Positions 48,164 through 59,577 of a DNA stretch of 64,000 nt are shown piece by piece. The position numbers and the translations under genes were made by a program. The notes under the pieces were generated by a model, which did not search any database, was not told the origin of the DNA, and worked only from the letters and a program-made list of their open reading frames with translations. The stretch covers positions 9,775,814 to 9,839,813 of the forward strand of contig CP136063.1 in the NCBI GenBank assembly GCA_032622095.1, written 5' to 3'. Origin of the DNA: Siphonodentalium dalli. Its lineage: Eukaryota > Mollusca > Scaphopoda > Gadilida > Siphonodentaliidae. Every line of letters begins with the position of its first letter. Within the stretch, counting starts at the first letter, position 1.

Positions 48164-48686
48164 TGTGGGGAACCGGATAAACTTAGTTGGTTCTACAAAC
48201 TGTCCCACTGGCGGAACCAAGAGAGTTGGTTCTTCACAGTCGAAGAACAAATTGATTCTTGTTCTTTACCTATTTATTGAAGAACCAAAACAAAAAATCA
48301 ATTGGTTCTTGATTGACGAAGAACCAATGGTTGACGAAGAACCAAATAAGAAATATTGTTGACATCATTGAAGATTCAACTGAAGAATCAAAATTGTTAC
48401 CAATAACCAATATTTTGGTTCTTCAACTGTGTTACAATTACTACAATTAACAAACTGTTCCAGTGGCGGAACCAACTAAACTATTTGGTTCTTCGCAAGA
48501 GCCAGTTGGTTCACATAAATGTTCTTGGTTCTTCATGAATTACAATGGAGATAAATGTACCATGTTTCGTTGTACATTCTGGGATTCGAGCATGAATGTT
48601 CTTGGTTCACATAAATGTTCTTGGTTCTTCATGAATTACAATGGAGATAAATGTACCATGTTTCGTTGTACATTCTGGGATTCATG
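48164..48686 (+). repeat. GGTTCTTC-rich repeats and a 95-bp direct duplication
   Basis: GGTTCTTC or its complement GAAGAACC occurs more than ten times in both orientations. A segment GGTTCACATAAATGTTCTTG to TGTACATTCTGGGATTC is duplicated at about 48509 and 48604. No coding signal. Confidence 0.75.
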
Positions 48687-49068
48687 TCATAGGTCGCCTC
48701 GCATATATAAGAAAATGCATTGGCTTAACACATATTAAAAATGATAAAATTGTCAAAGAATGTAGAAAAATATTATAAAAATTGTTAAAAAATGTAAGAA
48801 CAAATTATAAAATTGTTAAAAAATGTAAGAAAAAATGTTTTTTAAGCCAATGCATTCTCTTATATATGCGAGGCTACCTATGTTCGACTCGCATATATAA
48901 GAGAATGCATTGGCACAGGGCATAACTGTAACCATCACAATGTGGTCGATGAACCGGTTCCAATGATATCCATATTTGTATGGTGTTATTGAGACAGACC
49001 GAAGATATTTTAGGCTGTTGAAGCTTTATTTGGGAGTTTTTGGCCGTTTTGTTGGGTAAAGGATTTAA
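48687..49068 (-). mobile_element. piggyBac-like MITE, inverted copy with one end lost
   Basis: The right end is GTTTTGTTGGGTAAAGGA followed by TTTAA, a one-base variant of the family terminus, with TTAA at 49065-49068. Going left it shows GGCCGTTTTG, the unique body (CTGTTGAAGCTTTATTTGGG, AATGATATCCATATTTGTAT), a full palindrome, an A-rich core with repeated GTTAAAAAATGTAAGAA, and half of the other palindrome, where it stops at ATAGGTCGCC. The far terminal repeat is absent. Confidence 0.85.
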
Positions 49069-49178
49069 TGGGACAGCCGGGTATTCCCGTGGTTGTCCGG
49101 ATACTTCCGTGATGTCGGTTATTCCCGTGATGCGACTTGCTGCTGGCTGCTTATAAAATCAGATACTCAAAAACTCAC

Positions 49179-49291
49179 CCCTGTTTGATCCTCGATATCT
49201 GCGAATAACAAAGACAGCGACGATCACTAACACAATCAGCAACAGTGAGCCGAGAACACCTCCAACAATGGCTGCCGTCTGTCCAGCTCCA
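49179..49291 (-). CDS. transmembrane exon of the repeat-rich membrane protein
   Basis: On the minus strand the acceptor AATTCACAG precedes a T that completes AG from the upstream exon to AGT (Ser). It is followed by GAGQTAAIVGGVLGSLLLIV, then LVIVAVFVIRRYRGSNR and one G before the donor GTGAGT. This gives 113 bp (1 + 37 codons + 1). The roughly 23-residue hydrophobic run with Gly at its start and RRYR directly after is a single-pass type I transmembrane segment with its stop-transfer signal. The alternative longer reading (through MFDLNLQ) lacks support. It sits between a MITE and the 33-bp array. Confidence 0.8.
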
Positions 49292-49371
49292 CTGTGAATT
49301 ATAGGAAGATGATATCGTATATAAGGAGCAATGATCTTTAACACCTCCAACTGCAAGTTAAGGTCGAACAT

Positions 49372-50206
49372 TTGGTGTCCATACGTTTAGTATGGTAGGG
49401 GTAGTTGGTGTTCATACGTTTAGTATGGTAGGGTTAGTTGGTGTCCATACGTTTAGTATGGCACGGGTTAGTTGGTGTCCATACGTTTAGTATGGTAGGG
49501 TTAGTTGGTGTTCATACGTTTAGTATGGCACGGGTTAGTTGGTGTCCATACGTTTAGTATGGTAGGGGTAGTTGGTGTTCATACGTTTAGTATGGTAGGG
49601 GTTAGTTGGTGTCCATACGTTTAGTATGGCACGGGTTAGTTGGTGTCCATACGTTTAGTATGGTAGGGGTAGTTGGTGTTCATACGTTTAGTATGGCACG
49701 GGTTAGTTGGTGTCCATACGTTTAGTATGGTAGGGGTAGTTGGTGTTCATACGTTTAGTATGGTAGGGGTAGTTGGTGTCCATACGTTTAGTATGGCACG
49801 GGTTAGTTGGTGTTCATACGTTTAGTATGGTAGGGGTAGTTGGTGTTCATACGTTTAGTATGGCACGGGTTAGTTGGTGTCCATACGTTTAGTATGGTAG
49901 GGGTAGTTGGTGTTCATACGTTTAGTATGGTAGGGGTAGTTGGTGTCCATACGTTTAGTATGGTAGGGGTAGGTGGTGTCCATACGTTTAGTACGGCACG
50001 GGTTAGTTGGTGTCCATACGTTTAGTATGGTAGGGTTAGTTGGTGTCCATACGTTTAGTACGACACGGGTTAGTTGGTGTTCATACGTTTAGTACGGCAC
50101 GGGTTAGTTGGTGTCCATACGTTTAGTATGGTAGGGGTAGTTGGTGTTCATACGTTTAGTATGGTAGGGGTTAGTTGGTGTCCATACGTTTAGTATGGCA
50201 CGGGTT
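49372..50206 (+). repeat. 33-34 bp minisatellite (about 25 units)
   Basis: The unit is GTTGGTGTCCATACGTTTAG followed by TATGGTAGGGGTA, or by TATGGCACGGGTTA (34 bp). The two unit types alternate in blocks, with GTCC/GTTC as a second variable site. It lies in the intron between the transmembrane exon and the WxxW exon of the minus-strand gene. Confidence 0.95.
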
Positions 50207-50640
50207 AGCGACTTGCAACTGATGACGATCTTATTGGCTTTGTCTCTTTTCCTTCTCTGGTGATTTAATTTATTTTAATTATAATTTTTAACTTTTCGGT
50301 TATAATAATTCATATATTTTGGTGCGTACGTTCGGAAATTATTTTCCAATTTTTGCAAAACCGCTCCGGGCCACTGCTGTCCGCCTAAATTTATGACAAG
50401 TGAACGATGAAACATGTATCTGCACAACATTGGGTCACTGTTCCCTTATCTGTCATATATACATATGCTTTGTAGATTCACTCTTCTTTCTCTTGTCATC
50501 TACATGTATACAGTTGGTTTCAACTTCACTTTGTGATAAAATGTATATGACTAATTGGTTTCAGGCCAGTTTTCTTTCAGCTTATCCTAATATGACAAAT
50601 CAGAAAGCTTTCGAGCCGTCAGCCAGCATCTCATTATGGC
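50207..50640. other. intron sequence, no gene seen
   Basis: Unique AT-rich sequence between two minisatellites. An 88-codon plus-strand frame with a hydrophobic stretch runs into the start of the 50-bp array and has no supporting feature. Confidence 0.4.
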
Positions 50641-53172
50641 TGTTAACTGTCATCCCGGGAAACTAGGTCTAATCTTAACACTACATGGTGTGTTAACTGT
50701 CATCCCGGGATGCTAGGTCTAATCTTAACCCTACATGGTGTGCTAACTGTCATCCCGGGATGCTAGGTCTAATCTTAACCCTACATGGTGTGTTTACTGT
50801 CATCCCGGGATGCTAGGTCTAATCTTAACCCTACATGGTGTGTTTACTGTCATCCCGGGATGCTAGGTATAATCTTAACCCTACATGGTGTGTTAACTGT
50901 CATCCCGGGATGCTAGGTCTAATCTTAACCCTACATGGTGTGTTAACTGTCATCCCGGGATGCTAGGTCTAATCTTAACCCTACATGGTGTGTTAACTGT
51001 CATCCCGGGAAACTAGGTCTAATCTTAACACTACATGGTGTGTTAACTGTCATCCCGGGATGCTAGGTCTAATCTTAACCCTACATGGTGTGCTAACTGT
51101 CATCCCGGGATGCTAGGTCTAATCTTAACCCTACATGGTGTGTTTACTGTCATCCCGGGATGCTAGGTCTAATCTTAACCCTACATGGTGTGTTAACTGT
51201 CATCCCGGGATGCTAGGTCTAATCTTAACCCTACATGGTGTGTTAACTGTCATCCCGGGATGCTAGGTCTAATCTTAACCCTACATGGTGTGTTAACTGT
51301 CATCCCGGGATGATAGGTCTAATCTTAACCCTACATGGTGTGTTAACTGTCATCCCGGGATGCTAGGTCTAATCTTAACCCTACATGGTGTGTTTACTGT
51401 CATCCCGGGATGCTAGGTCTAATCTTAACCCTACATGGTGTGTTTACTGTCATCCCGGGATGCTAGGTCTAATCTTAACCCTACATGGTGTGTTTACTGT
51501 CATCCCGGGATGCTAGGTATAATCTTAACCCTACATGGTGTGTTAACTGTCATCCCGGGATGCTAGGTCTAATCTTAACCCTACATGGTGTGTTTACTGT
51601 CATCCCGGGATGCTAGGTGTGATTTTAACCCTACATGGTGTGTTTACTGTCATCCCGGGGTGCTAGGTGTGATTTTAACCCTACATGGTGTGTTTACTGT
51701 CATCCCGGGGTGCTAGGTGTAATTTTAACCCTACATGGTGTGTTTACTGTCATCCCGGGGTGCTAGGTGTGATTTTAACCCTACATGGTGTGTTTACTGT
51801 CATCCCGGAGTGCTAGGTGTGATTTTAACCCTACATGGTGTGTTTACTGTCATCCCGGGATGCTAGGTGTGATTTTAACCCTACATGGTGTGTTTACTGT
51901 CATCCCGGGGTGTTAGGTGTAATTTTAACCCTACATGGTGTGTTTACTGTCATCCCGGGGTGCTATGTGTGATTTTAACCCTACATGGTGTGTTTACTGT
52001 CATCCCGGGATGCTAGGTGAGATTTTAACCCTACATGATGTGTTTACTGTCATCCCGGGGTGCTGGGTGTGATTTTAACCCTACATGGTGTGTTTACTGT
52101 CATCCCGGGGTGCTGGGTGTGATTTTAACCCTACATGGTGTGTTTACTGTCATCCCGGGGTGCTAGGTGTGATTTTAACCCTACATGGTGTGTTTACTGT
52201 CATCCCGGGGTGCTAGGTGTGATCTTAACCCTACATGGTGTGTTTACTGTCATCCCGGGATGCTAGGTCTAATCTTAACCCTACATGGTGTGTTTACTGT
52301 CATCCCGGGATGCTAGGTCTAATCTTAACCCTACATGGTGTTTTAACTGTCATCCCGGGATGCTAGGTCTAATCTTAACCCTACATGGTGTGTTTACTGT
52401 CATCCCGGGATGCTAGGTGTGATTTTAACCCTACATGGTGTGTTTACTGTCATCCCGGGGTGCTAGGTGTGATTTTAACCCTACATGGTGTGTTTACTGT
52501 CATCCCGGGGTGCTAGGTGTAATTTTAACCCTACATGGTGTGTTTACTGTCATCCCGGGGTGCTAGGTGTGATTTTAACCCTACATGGTGTGTTTACTGT
52601 CATCCCGGAGTGCTAGGTGTGATTTTAACCCTACATGGTGTGTTTACTGTCATCCCGGGATGCTAGGTGTGATTTTAACCCTACATGGTGTGTTTACTGT
52701 CATCCCGGGGTGTTAGGTGTAATTTTAACCCTACATGGTGTGTTTACTGTCATCCCGGGGTGCTATGTGTGATTTTAACCCTACATGGTGTGTTTACTGT
52801 CATCCCGGGATGCTAGGTGTGATTTTAACCCTACATGGTGTGTTTACTGTCATCCCGGGATGCTAGGTGTGATTTTAACCCTACATGATGTGTTTACTGT
52901 CATCCCGGGGTGCTGGGTGTGATTTTAACCCTACATGGTGTGTTTACTGTCATCCCGGGGTGCTGGGTGTGATTTTAACCCTACATGGTGTGTTTACTGT
53001 CATCCCGGGGTGCTGGGTGTGATTTTAACCCTACATGGTGTGTTTACTGTCATCCCGGGGTGCTAGGTGTGATTTTAACCCTACATGGTGTGTTTACTGT
53101 CATCCCGGGGTGCTAGGTGTGATTTTAACCCTACATGGTGTGTTTACTGTCATCCCGGGGTGCTAGGTGTTA
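50641..53172 (+). repeat. 50-bp minisatellite (about 50 units) with higher-order duplication
   Basis: The unit TGTTAACTGTCATCCCGGGA, TGCTAGGTCTAATCTTAACC, CTACATGGTG is exactly 50 bp. Two main types exist: GGTCTAATCTT (50641-51590 and 52255-52380) and GGTGTGATTTT (51600-52250 and 52400-53170). Private variants such as CATCCCGGAG (51801, 52601), TGTTAGGTGTAA (51911, 52711) and TGCTATGTGT (51961, 52761) recur at exactly 800 bp, so a 16-unit block was duplicated. A smaller 350-bp (7-unit) repeat is marked by CCCGGGAAACTAGG at about 50655 and 51005. Confidence 0.95.
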
Positions 53173-53184
53173 ATCCTACAGGAT

Positions 53185-54606
53185 GTGTTAACTGGTCAGA
53201 CACCCAACTGGGCAAAACTCGAAAATTTCGGAGTTAAAGGGAAAATACTCGATGTAACCAAAAGTTTATACACAAACCTGAAAATGACTGTTATGACCGA
53301 TGATTTCTCTGGGTTCTTCCCCAGTCAAACAGGAGTAAAACAAGGTGATGAATTATCCCCCCCTGCTATTTTCACTATATGTGACCGATATGGGGGATCA
53401 TCTTAAAAATAGCGGCTGCACAGGAATAGACTTGGCAAAGATTAATAAGACAAACACTGGGGTGTATCTAAAACTATTGCTCCTGATATATGCTGATGAC
53501 ACTACTTTTATCTGACACACCCCGCGGTTTGCATAATGCTCTTCATCACTTCTCCGCATATTTTGATACCTGGAAACTTGTTATAAACACATCGAAAACA
53601 ATAATAATGATATTCGGAAGTAAACCGAAATACAAAAGGCCTTTATCATTCAAAATAAATGAACAAATCTTGAAATAATCGACACCTTTAAATACCTGGG
53701 AACTTGGTTCACTAGAAATGCCACATTTAATAAGGACATAAACACGATATGCAAAGCTGCAAAACAAGAAATGTATGCTCTTTTGAATAAAACTCGCAAA
53801 TACAAGCTTTCATATGACAGTGTCCTTGAAGTATACGAGAAATCGATAGCTCCGGTTATGACTTATGGGTCTGAGATATGGGATTTTGAAAACACCACAT
53901 GTCTTGAAAAACTAGAAATCTGGTTCCTAAAATTCGCGCTAAATCTAAAAAAATCCACCCCAACCCGTTCGTATATGGAGAAACTGGCATATACCCAATA
54001 GCATCAGTAATAAAAAATAGATATCTTAATTACTGGGGGAAAATAATGAATATGTCGAGTAGGCGACTCCCATCGATTCTATACAGCATCATGCACACAC
54101 TGTTCATGGGCGCCAATGCACAAATCAAATGGATCAAACACACGCACGATTCACTGAATTACCTTGGCCCATCAAACTTGTGGATAAATAAGTCAATACC
54201 CGAGAGCAAATCGTTCAATAATTTGATTAAAGGGCGTATATATTATGCATACCTCCAATAATGGAGGGGAAGAATAACATCAACGACCAAGGGAGCCTTT
54301 TATAGAATAATTAAAACTGATTTCGGGAGAGAAACATATTTCACTATTGAAAATCAAGCAGCAGTAGCGCGCCTAACTAAATTTAGAACCAGAAAGCACA
54401 TACTACCCATTGAAACCGGATCATGGTACAAACAAAGCTATTCCGACAGAAAATGCACGTTATGCAACCAAGAGCTAGGCGACGAATATCACATTGTACT
54501 GAAATGTCAGAGTCTTGTAGATATTAGAAAAAAATTATTTGAAACCGTTCTATTATACTCAGCCAAACACACACAAATTAAATGCACTCTTCACGACAAC
54601 AAATAG
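53185..54606 (+). mobile_element. LINE ORF2 remnant with reverse transcriptase motifs, multiply frameshifted
   Basis: It joins the last 50-bp unit directly. Read across frames it shows LWAKLENFGVKG-like start (here WAKLENFGVKGKILDV), TGVKQGDELSP (palm motif), a frame change, then LLLIYADDTTFI with the YADD catalytic pair, a second change, HFSAYFDTWKLVINTSKT, a third change, and DTFKYLGTWF. Later come PVMTYGSEIWDFE and a C-terminal CTLCNQELGDEYHIVLKC zinc-binding-like cluster. At least three frameshifts and two or more stops make it non-functional. Endonuclease and N-terminal RT parts are missing. It belongs to a different LINE family from 38290-39327. Confidence 0.88.
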
Positions 54607-54900
54607 AAAAACGATAACTAATATCGCAAACTTCCTGCACGAAGCCCAGCGTATCATGGGACCCCCCTGAGGCAAAATGTACCGGCTTATCTCATAATTC
54701 TTTACCACCTCACACGACCCCCGCCATTGACCACCCCATCCACCCCACCCTCGATATTACCATATGTGTATATATCTTTCGAGTTAGTATGCACCCTTCT
54801 ACTCAAATTGTATCGCATGCGCAACATTCTACTGCATTGAACATTATGTACTAATTATGTCTATTCTATGACGATCTGAGTTAAATTAAAATATCTATCT
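54607..54900 (+). other. probable 3' tail of the LINE remnant
   Basis: About 290 bp follow the last coding trace with CCACC-rich sequence and end in GTTAAATTAAAATATCTATC. No polyA tail or target duplication is clear. Confidence 0.35.
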
Positions 54901-54975
54901 CACTCACCACTTATTGGTTAACCATAAAACATGTAATACACGTGCGCTAAACACGGATATGTTTATGACTCCAAT

Positions 54976-55055
54976 AAATCGAGTATGGGAATAATACACA
55001 ACAAATCGAGTATGGGAATAATACACAATAAATCGAGTATGGGAATAATACAGTT
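54976..55055 (+). repeat. 27-bp tandem repeat (3 units)
   Basis: AAATCGAGTATGGGAATAAT followed by ACACAAC or ACACAAT is repeated three times; the last unit turns into ACAGTTAG. Confidence 0.85.
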
Positions 55056-55497
55056 AGATCTGTATCGCTACACCCACCACATTGGTACATGCAGTTAGTA
55101 GCTTCAATACTACCCCATGCAAACAAAAGAATCACTTACGAAATATTACAAATTCCTCATAAATTTGTAGAGTTATACTCACTGTCATTACGGTAACACT
55201 AGGGTTCGCGCAGCCACTTGACAAAATTGCCAATGGCAAAAATAATTCACATTTGGCAAAACATATTGTCATTTGGCAACATTTTGGAAAGTCACTTTTA
55301 ATTCCTCAGTAAAGTTGAAAATAACGGTCAATCAATACCGTTTATTTTAGGAAACTATTACAATATACTTATATTAGTGGTGTTTTGTAAAAGTTAACAC
55401 CTCCATTAAGACGCAGGTAATATCGAGGGGTGGAGCGATTATCCGTATTTAGTGTGATGGTGTTGTTTCATAGCTGCATGCAATCCTATTGTGACGT

Positions 55498-56095
55498 TCC
55501 TTCCTGATGAAGCAACCCTACTACCATTTTATTTTGATGTTCCCCTCTGATGAAGCAACCCTTCTACCATTTTATTTTGATGTTCCTTTCTGATGAAGCA
55601 ACCCTTCTACCATTTTATTTTGATGTTCCCCTCTGATGAAGCAACCCTTCTACCATTTTATTTTAATGTTCCCCTCTGATGAAGCATCCCTTCTACCATT
55701 TTATTTTGATGTTCCTTCCTGATGAAGTAACCCTTCTACCATTTTATTTTGATGTTCCTTCCTGATGAAGCAACCCTTCTACCATTTTATTTTGATGTTC
55801 CTTCCTGATGAAGCAACCCTTCTACCATTTTATTTTGATGTTCCTTCCTGATGAAGTAACCCTTCTACCATTTTATTTTGATGTTCCTTCCTGGTGAAGT
55901 AACCCTTCTACCATTTTATTTTGATGTTCCTTCCTGATGAAGCAACCCTTCTACCATTTTATTTTGATGTTCCTTTCTGATGAAGTAACCCTTCTACCAT
56001 TTTATTTTGATGTTCCTTCCTGATGAAGTAACCCTTCTACCATTTTATTTTGATGTTCCTTCCTGATGAAGCAACCCTTCTAACATTTTATTTTT
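55498..56095 (+). repeat. 43-bp minisatellite (about 14 units)
   Basis: The unit GATGTTCCTTCCTGATGAAG, CAACCCTTCTACCATTTTAT, TTT recurs at 43-bp spacing (GATGAAG at 55506, 55549, 55592). CAACCC/TAACCC and CCTTCC/CCCCTC are the main variants. Confidence 0.93.
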
Positions 56096-56147
56096 CGGTG
56101 ATTAGTTTATTGTATGATAAACCACAATATAAATGCGAGTATAATTA

Positions 56148-56538
56148 TTAACCCTTTACCCAACAAACCGGCCAAATAAAGCTTCAACAGCCTAAAATAT
56201 CTTCTGTCTGTCTCAATAGAACCAAACAAATATGGATATCATTGGAACCGGCTCCTTGACCACATTGTGATAGTTACAGTTATGCCCTGTGCCAATGCAT
56301 TCTCTTATATATGCGAGTCGACCATAGGTCGCCTCGCATATATAAGAGAATGCATTGGCCTAAAAAAAATCTTTTTTTTAACACTTTTTACCATTTTTTC
56401 TTACATTCTTTAACAATTTTATAATTTTTAATGTGTTAAGCCAATGCATTCTCTTATATATGCGAGGCGACCTATGGTCGACTCGCATATATAAGAGAAT
56501 GCATTGGCACAGGGCCGTTCTGTTGGGTAAAGGGTTAA
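56148..56538 (+). mobile_element. piggyBac-like MITE, complete copy A (about 391 bp with TTAA)
   Basis: TTAA 56148-56151, then CCCTTTACCCAACA; the right end is TGTTGGGTAAAGGG then TTAA 56535-56538. Inside are a left-only unique body of about 130 bp, palindrome 1 (CAATGCATTCTCTTATATAT to its mirror around GTCGACCATAGGTCGCC), a T-rich core, and palindrome 2, which is the reverse complement of palindrome 1. No transposase frame. TTAA targets and CCCT ends are hallmarks of piggyBac-type elements (family knowledge); assignment to that superfamily is inference. Confidence 0.92.
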
Positions 56539-56779
56539 CTAACTGCTTTCCTATGGATATCAGACGTCGTTCAAACCGCGAGTGTCGAAATATAAGACTC
56601 AATCAAGGTTGTAGCAAAACGATACTATCAGTGACAGCATTTGGCAAAATATATTTTCATTTGGAAAATTATTTGGCAAAAATAAATTTCGGTCCAGCGC
56701 GGACCCTGTGTATTAATTAACTTGCTAAACCTGTTTTGTTGAAATTTGACATAATGTATAGGGGAAACAAAGTAGCTAG

Positions 56780-56930
56780 GCAGTTAAGACTAGTTGGTGG
56801 ACATTATAGCAACTGTCTGTATTAATGCATCAATATATGGTGATGGAGTAAGCAAGACCTATAGTTGGTGGACATTATATCAACTGTCTGCACTGGTGCA
56901 TCAATATATGGTGATTATAATAACATTATT
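56780..56930 (+). repeat. 71-bp direct repeat (2 units)
   Basis: AGTTGGTGGACATTATA, CAACTGTCTG and GCATCAATATATGGTGAT occur twice, at about 56791 and 56862, with small differences between. Confidence 0.75.
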
Positions 56931-57095
56931 GGCGTTAATGATGAATTTCTTTTGAATCTAGATTCTTACGAAACATCTAATTCATGAAGTGGACATATGC
57001 CTTTTTTGATTCGCATCAAGCTAAACAATTATCCTGCCTATTGTTTGTTCACAAACACTTCCCCCGCGTTGATTCGTTGGCCAATATGTTCTTAC

Positions 57096-57715
57096 CTCGC
57101 ATTAGTGCTAGGTTTCCCAACCCGGGTCCGTGACTGACTACCGCTATTCGCATTCCACGCAGACCAAGACTGCGGCCTTTGTGTGTTGTAGCCATTTCCC
57201 CCGTTCCACTTGGTCCATGATGGCCGCGGTGTGTTGTTTTGTTTTCTCTGGTTCCACGAATTCCACGTAGGTTTGGGTGTGTTACGTTGACCTCCTGACC
57301 AGCCCGGCCGCTGTGTGTTGTATTGGTCCCTCGGCCGCTGTGTGTTGTATTGGTTCCTCGGTCGCTGTGTGTTGTATTGGTCCCTCGGTCGCTGTGTGTT
57401 GTATTGGTTGCTCGGTCGCTGTGTGTTGTATTGGTTCCTCGGTCGCTGTGTGTTGTATTGGTTCCATGATTTCCACGCAGGCCGCTGTGTATTCCCGCTA
57501 TTCCATCCGTTCCACGTTGGTGCCTGTGTGTTTCGCTGATTTCCTGCCCAGCTGGACCAACTCGGTTTCTGCGTGTATGACCGACCTCCATCATTCCATG
57601 CATTCCATGTAGGTTTCTGAGTGTTTGGGCGACCTCCACCATTCCAGTTACTCCATGTTGGTTGAGGTGTGTTCTGTTGGCCTGCTGTCCAACGTGACCA
57701 ATTTCGGGAGCTCAT
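57096..57715 (-). CDS. WxxW-repeat extracellular exon of the membrane protein
   Basis: On the minus strand the frame from 57715 (ATG; in-frame stop four codons upstream) gives 206 codons plus AG, ending at a strong donor AG/GTAAGA. The AG joins the T of the 49291 exon as Ser, so the phases agree. The sequence is built from NTQ(R/K)PTWxxWN units: nine WxxW motifs (WSRW, WSNW, WNAW, WSSW, WNGW, WKSW, WNSW, WTKW, WSAW), with six tandem NQYNTQRPR nonamers (27 bp) in the middle. WxxW is the acceptor motif for C-mannosylation in thrombospondin-type repeats; here it occurs without their cysteines. Placement before a transmembrane exon implies an extracellular, possibly matrix-binding, stalk. There is no signal peptide, so an upstream exon is expected and the ATG may be internal. 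Family unknown. Confidence 0.7.
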
Positions 57716-57837
57716 AACCCAGCTTTACAAATCCTTTATCCCCAACCACCCAACAAATCTCCTACGCTACTGTAACGATAAAATAACAAAGCAATGTGAC
57801 TATAAATTTTACTACGCATATTAAACAAGTAGCCGGA

Positions 57838-57943
57838 TACACAGGCCCCTGGGGAAAATTACTAAAATACCAATATAGACACTGTACACTGGTATAGTCT
57901 ACATTGGTATTTTAATAATATTCACAAGGGGCCTGTGGTCGGA
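57838..57943. mobile_element. small foldback MITE
   Basis: ACAGGCCCCTGGGGAAAATT and ACTAAAATACCAATATAGAC at the left are complementary to GTCTACATTGGTATTTTAAT and CACAAGGGGCCTGTG at the right, around a 20-bp loop. Length is about 106 bp. Confidence 0.75.
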
Positions 57944-58680
57944 TATATGTGATAATAATGTGACATGTGTACAACGTGTTGACATAATGATGATGACCCG
58001 AAAATAGGTGACAGTCTACTGTATGCGTAAACGGCACCGAATACAGAAAACATCACAGACGAAGTACCCGACCTATATACATTGCTAAACTATCAATACC
58101 ATAATGTGTGTTATTCCTTCCGGTTCAATTTCCGCCACGTCCCGAATACATTCCGTCGTGTAAAAAACACACAAATGTGTCCGATATATAGCTATAGCCG
58201 TTCTATTAATAGCGATGATGTGTATTACACACTATACACAGACGTGGTGTATTGGTAGAATTGTGTCTAAGTCTACCACATCCCTTGTGTAAATGTCAAT
58301 TGTGTGTTTGAAACTGGACACCAAGACTGCATATGGAATGCTTGTTAAATTATCGTATTCATATAATGCATAATTCATTATGTGAGATATTATATATAAG
58401 TAAATACTCACTACCAAGAAATATAACTATAAACACAACACAACATATCGATCGCTGCCCACGAATAAACCCAGTCGTGCATATTATGAATGAATAGCTT
58501 CATTGTTAATGTTTTGATAGCGGCGTAGGGTTATGCAGGGACACACTATCTGTTTACTTTACATTCTATTCAAGTCGCCGAGACTAAATTTATCACATCA
58601 GTGGTACACGTATATATCTGTATGCTTAATGATTTGGGTGCAGCGAATCTGATTATTATCTATTCATGAAATATACAGAA
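57944..58680. other. no gene seen
   Basis: About 740 bp upstream of the WxxW exon on the minus strand. An upstream exon with a signal peptide would be expected here or further right, but none is recognised. Confidence 0.35.
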
Positions 58681-59449
58681 TTAAGGTAGATCTCGTCTGG
58701 GTAATATCATTAACATCACAACACACTTATTCGTGTAATGCACCTGTATTAAGGTAGATCTCGTCTGGGTAATATCATTAACATCACAACACACTTATTC
58801 GTGTAATGCACCTGTATTAAGGTAGATCTCGTCTGGGTAATATCATTAACATCACAACACACTTATTCGTGTAATGCACCGGTATTAAGGTAGATCTCGT
58901 CTGGGTAATATCATTAACATCACAACACACTTATTCGTGTAATGCACCTGTATTAAGGTAGATCTCGTCTGGGTAATATCATTAACATCACAACACACTT
59001 ATTCGTGTAATGCACCTGTATTAAGGTAGATCTCGTCTGGGTAATATCACTAACACCACAACACACTTATTCGTGTAATGCACCTGTATTAAGGTAGATC
59101 TCGTCTGGGTAATATCATTAACATCACAACACACTTATTCGTGTAATGCACCTGTATTAAGGTAGATCTCGTCTGGGTAATATCACTAACACCACAACAC
59201 ACTTATTCGTGTAATGCACCTGTATTAAGGTAGATCTCGTCTGGGTAATATCACTAACACCACAACACACTTATTCGTGTAATGCACCTGTATTAAGGTA
59301 GATCTCGTCTGGGTAATATCATTAACATCACAACACACTTATTCGTGTAATGCACCTGTATTAAGGTAGATCTCGTCTGGGTAATATCATTAACATCACA
59401 ACACACTTATTCGTGTAATGCACCTGTATTAAGGTAGATCTCGTCTGGT
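58681..59449 (+). repeat. 68-bp minisatellite (about 11 units)
   Basis: TTAAGGTAGATCTCGTCTGG, GTAATATCATTAACATCACA, ACACACTTATTCGTGTAATG, CACCTGTA is repeated almost perfectly; the only frequent change is CATTAACATC to CACTAACACC in three units. Low divergence points to recent amplification. Confidence 0.95.
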
Positions 59450-59577
59450 CAATGTCACTGACAAGAAAACCAATGTCAGAAATGGTAACGCGCTCAAGAT
59501 CATATATTATATACCCATGATTGTAATTATAGAATATAAAATATATTGGTTTCACGAATTACCAACTCATAATTCCG

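Larger units (their letters stand above)
55195..56713. mobile_element. possible eroded hAT-like element hosting later insertions
   Basis: ACTAGGGTTCGCGCAGCC at the left and GGTCCAGCGCGGACCCTGTG at the right are roughly inverted (CxAGGGTNCGCGC). Both flanks carry CATTTGGCAAAA(C/T)ATATT phrases in the same orientation. Between them lie the 43-bp array and a complete TTAA MITE. An 8-bp target duplication is not evident, so the call is weak. Confidence 0.3.

Noticed and set aside
57277-57612. Cys-rich plus-strand frames with CCIG repeats
   Set aside because: They are shadows of the 27-bp repeat inside the minus-strand WxxW exon, which has splice sites and phase support.
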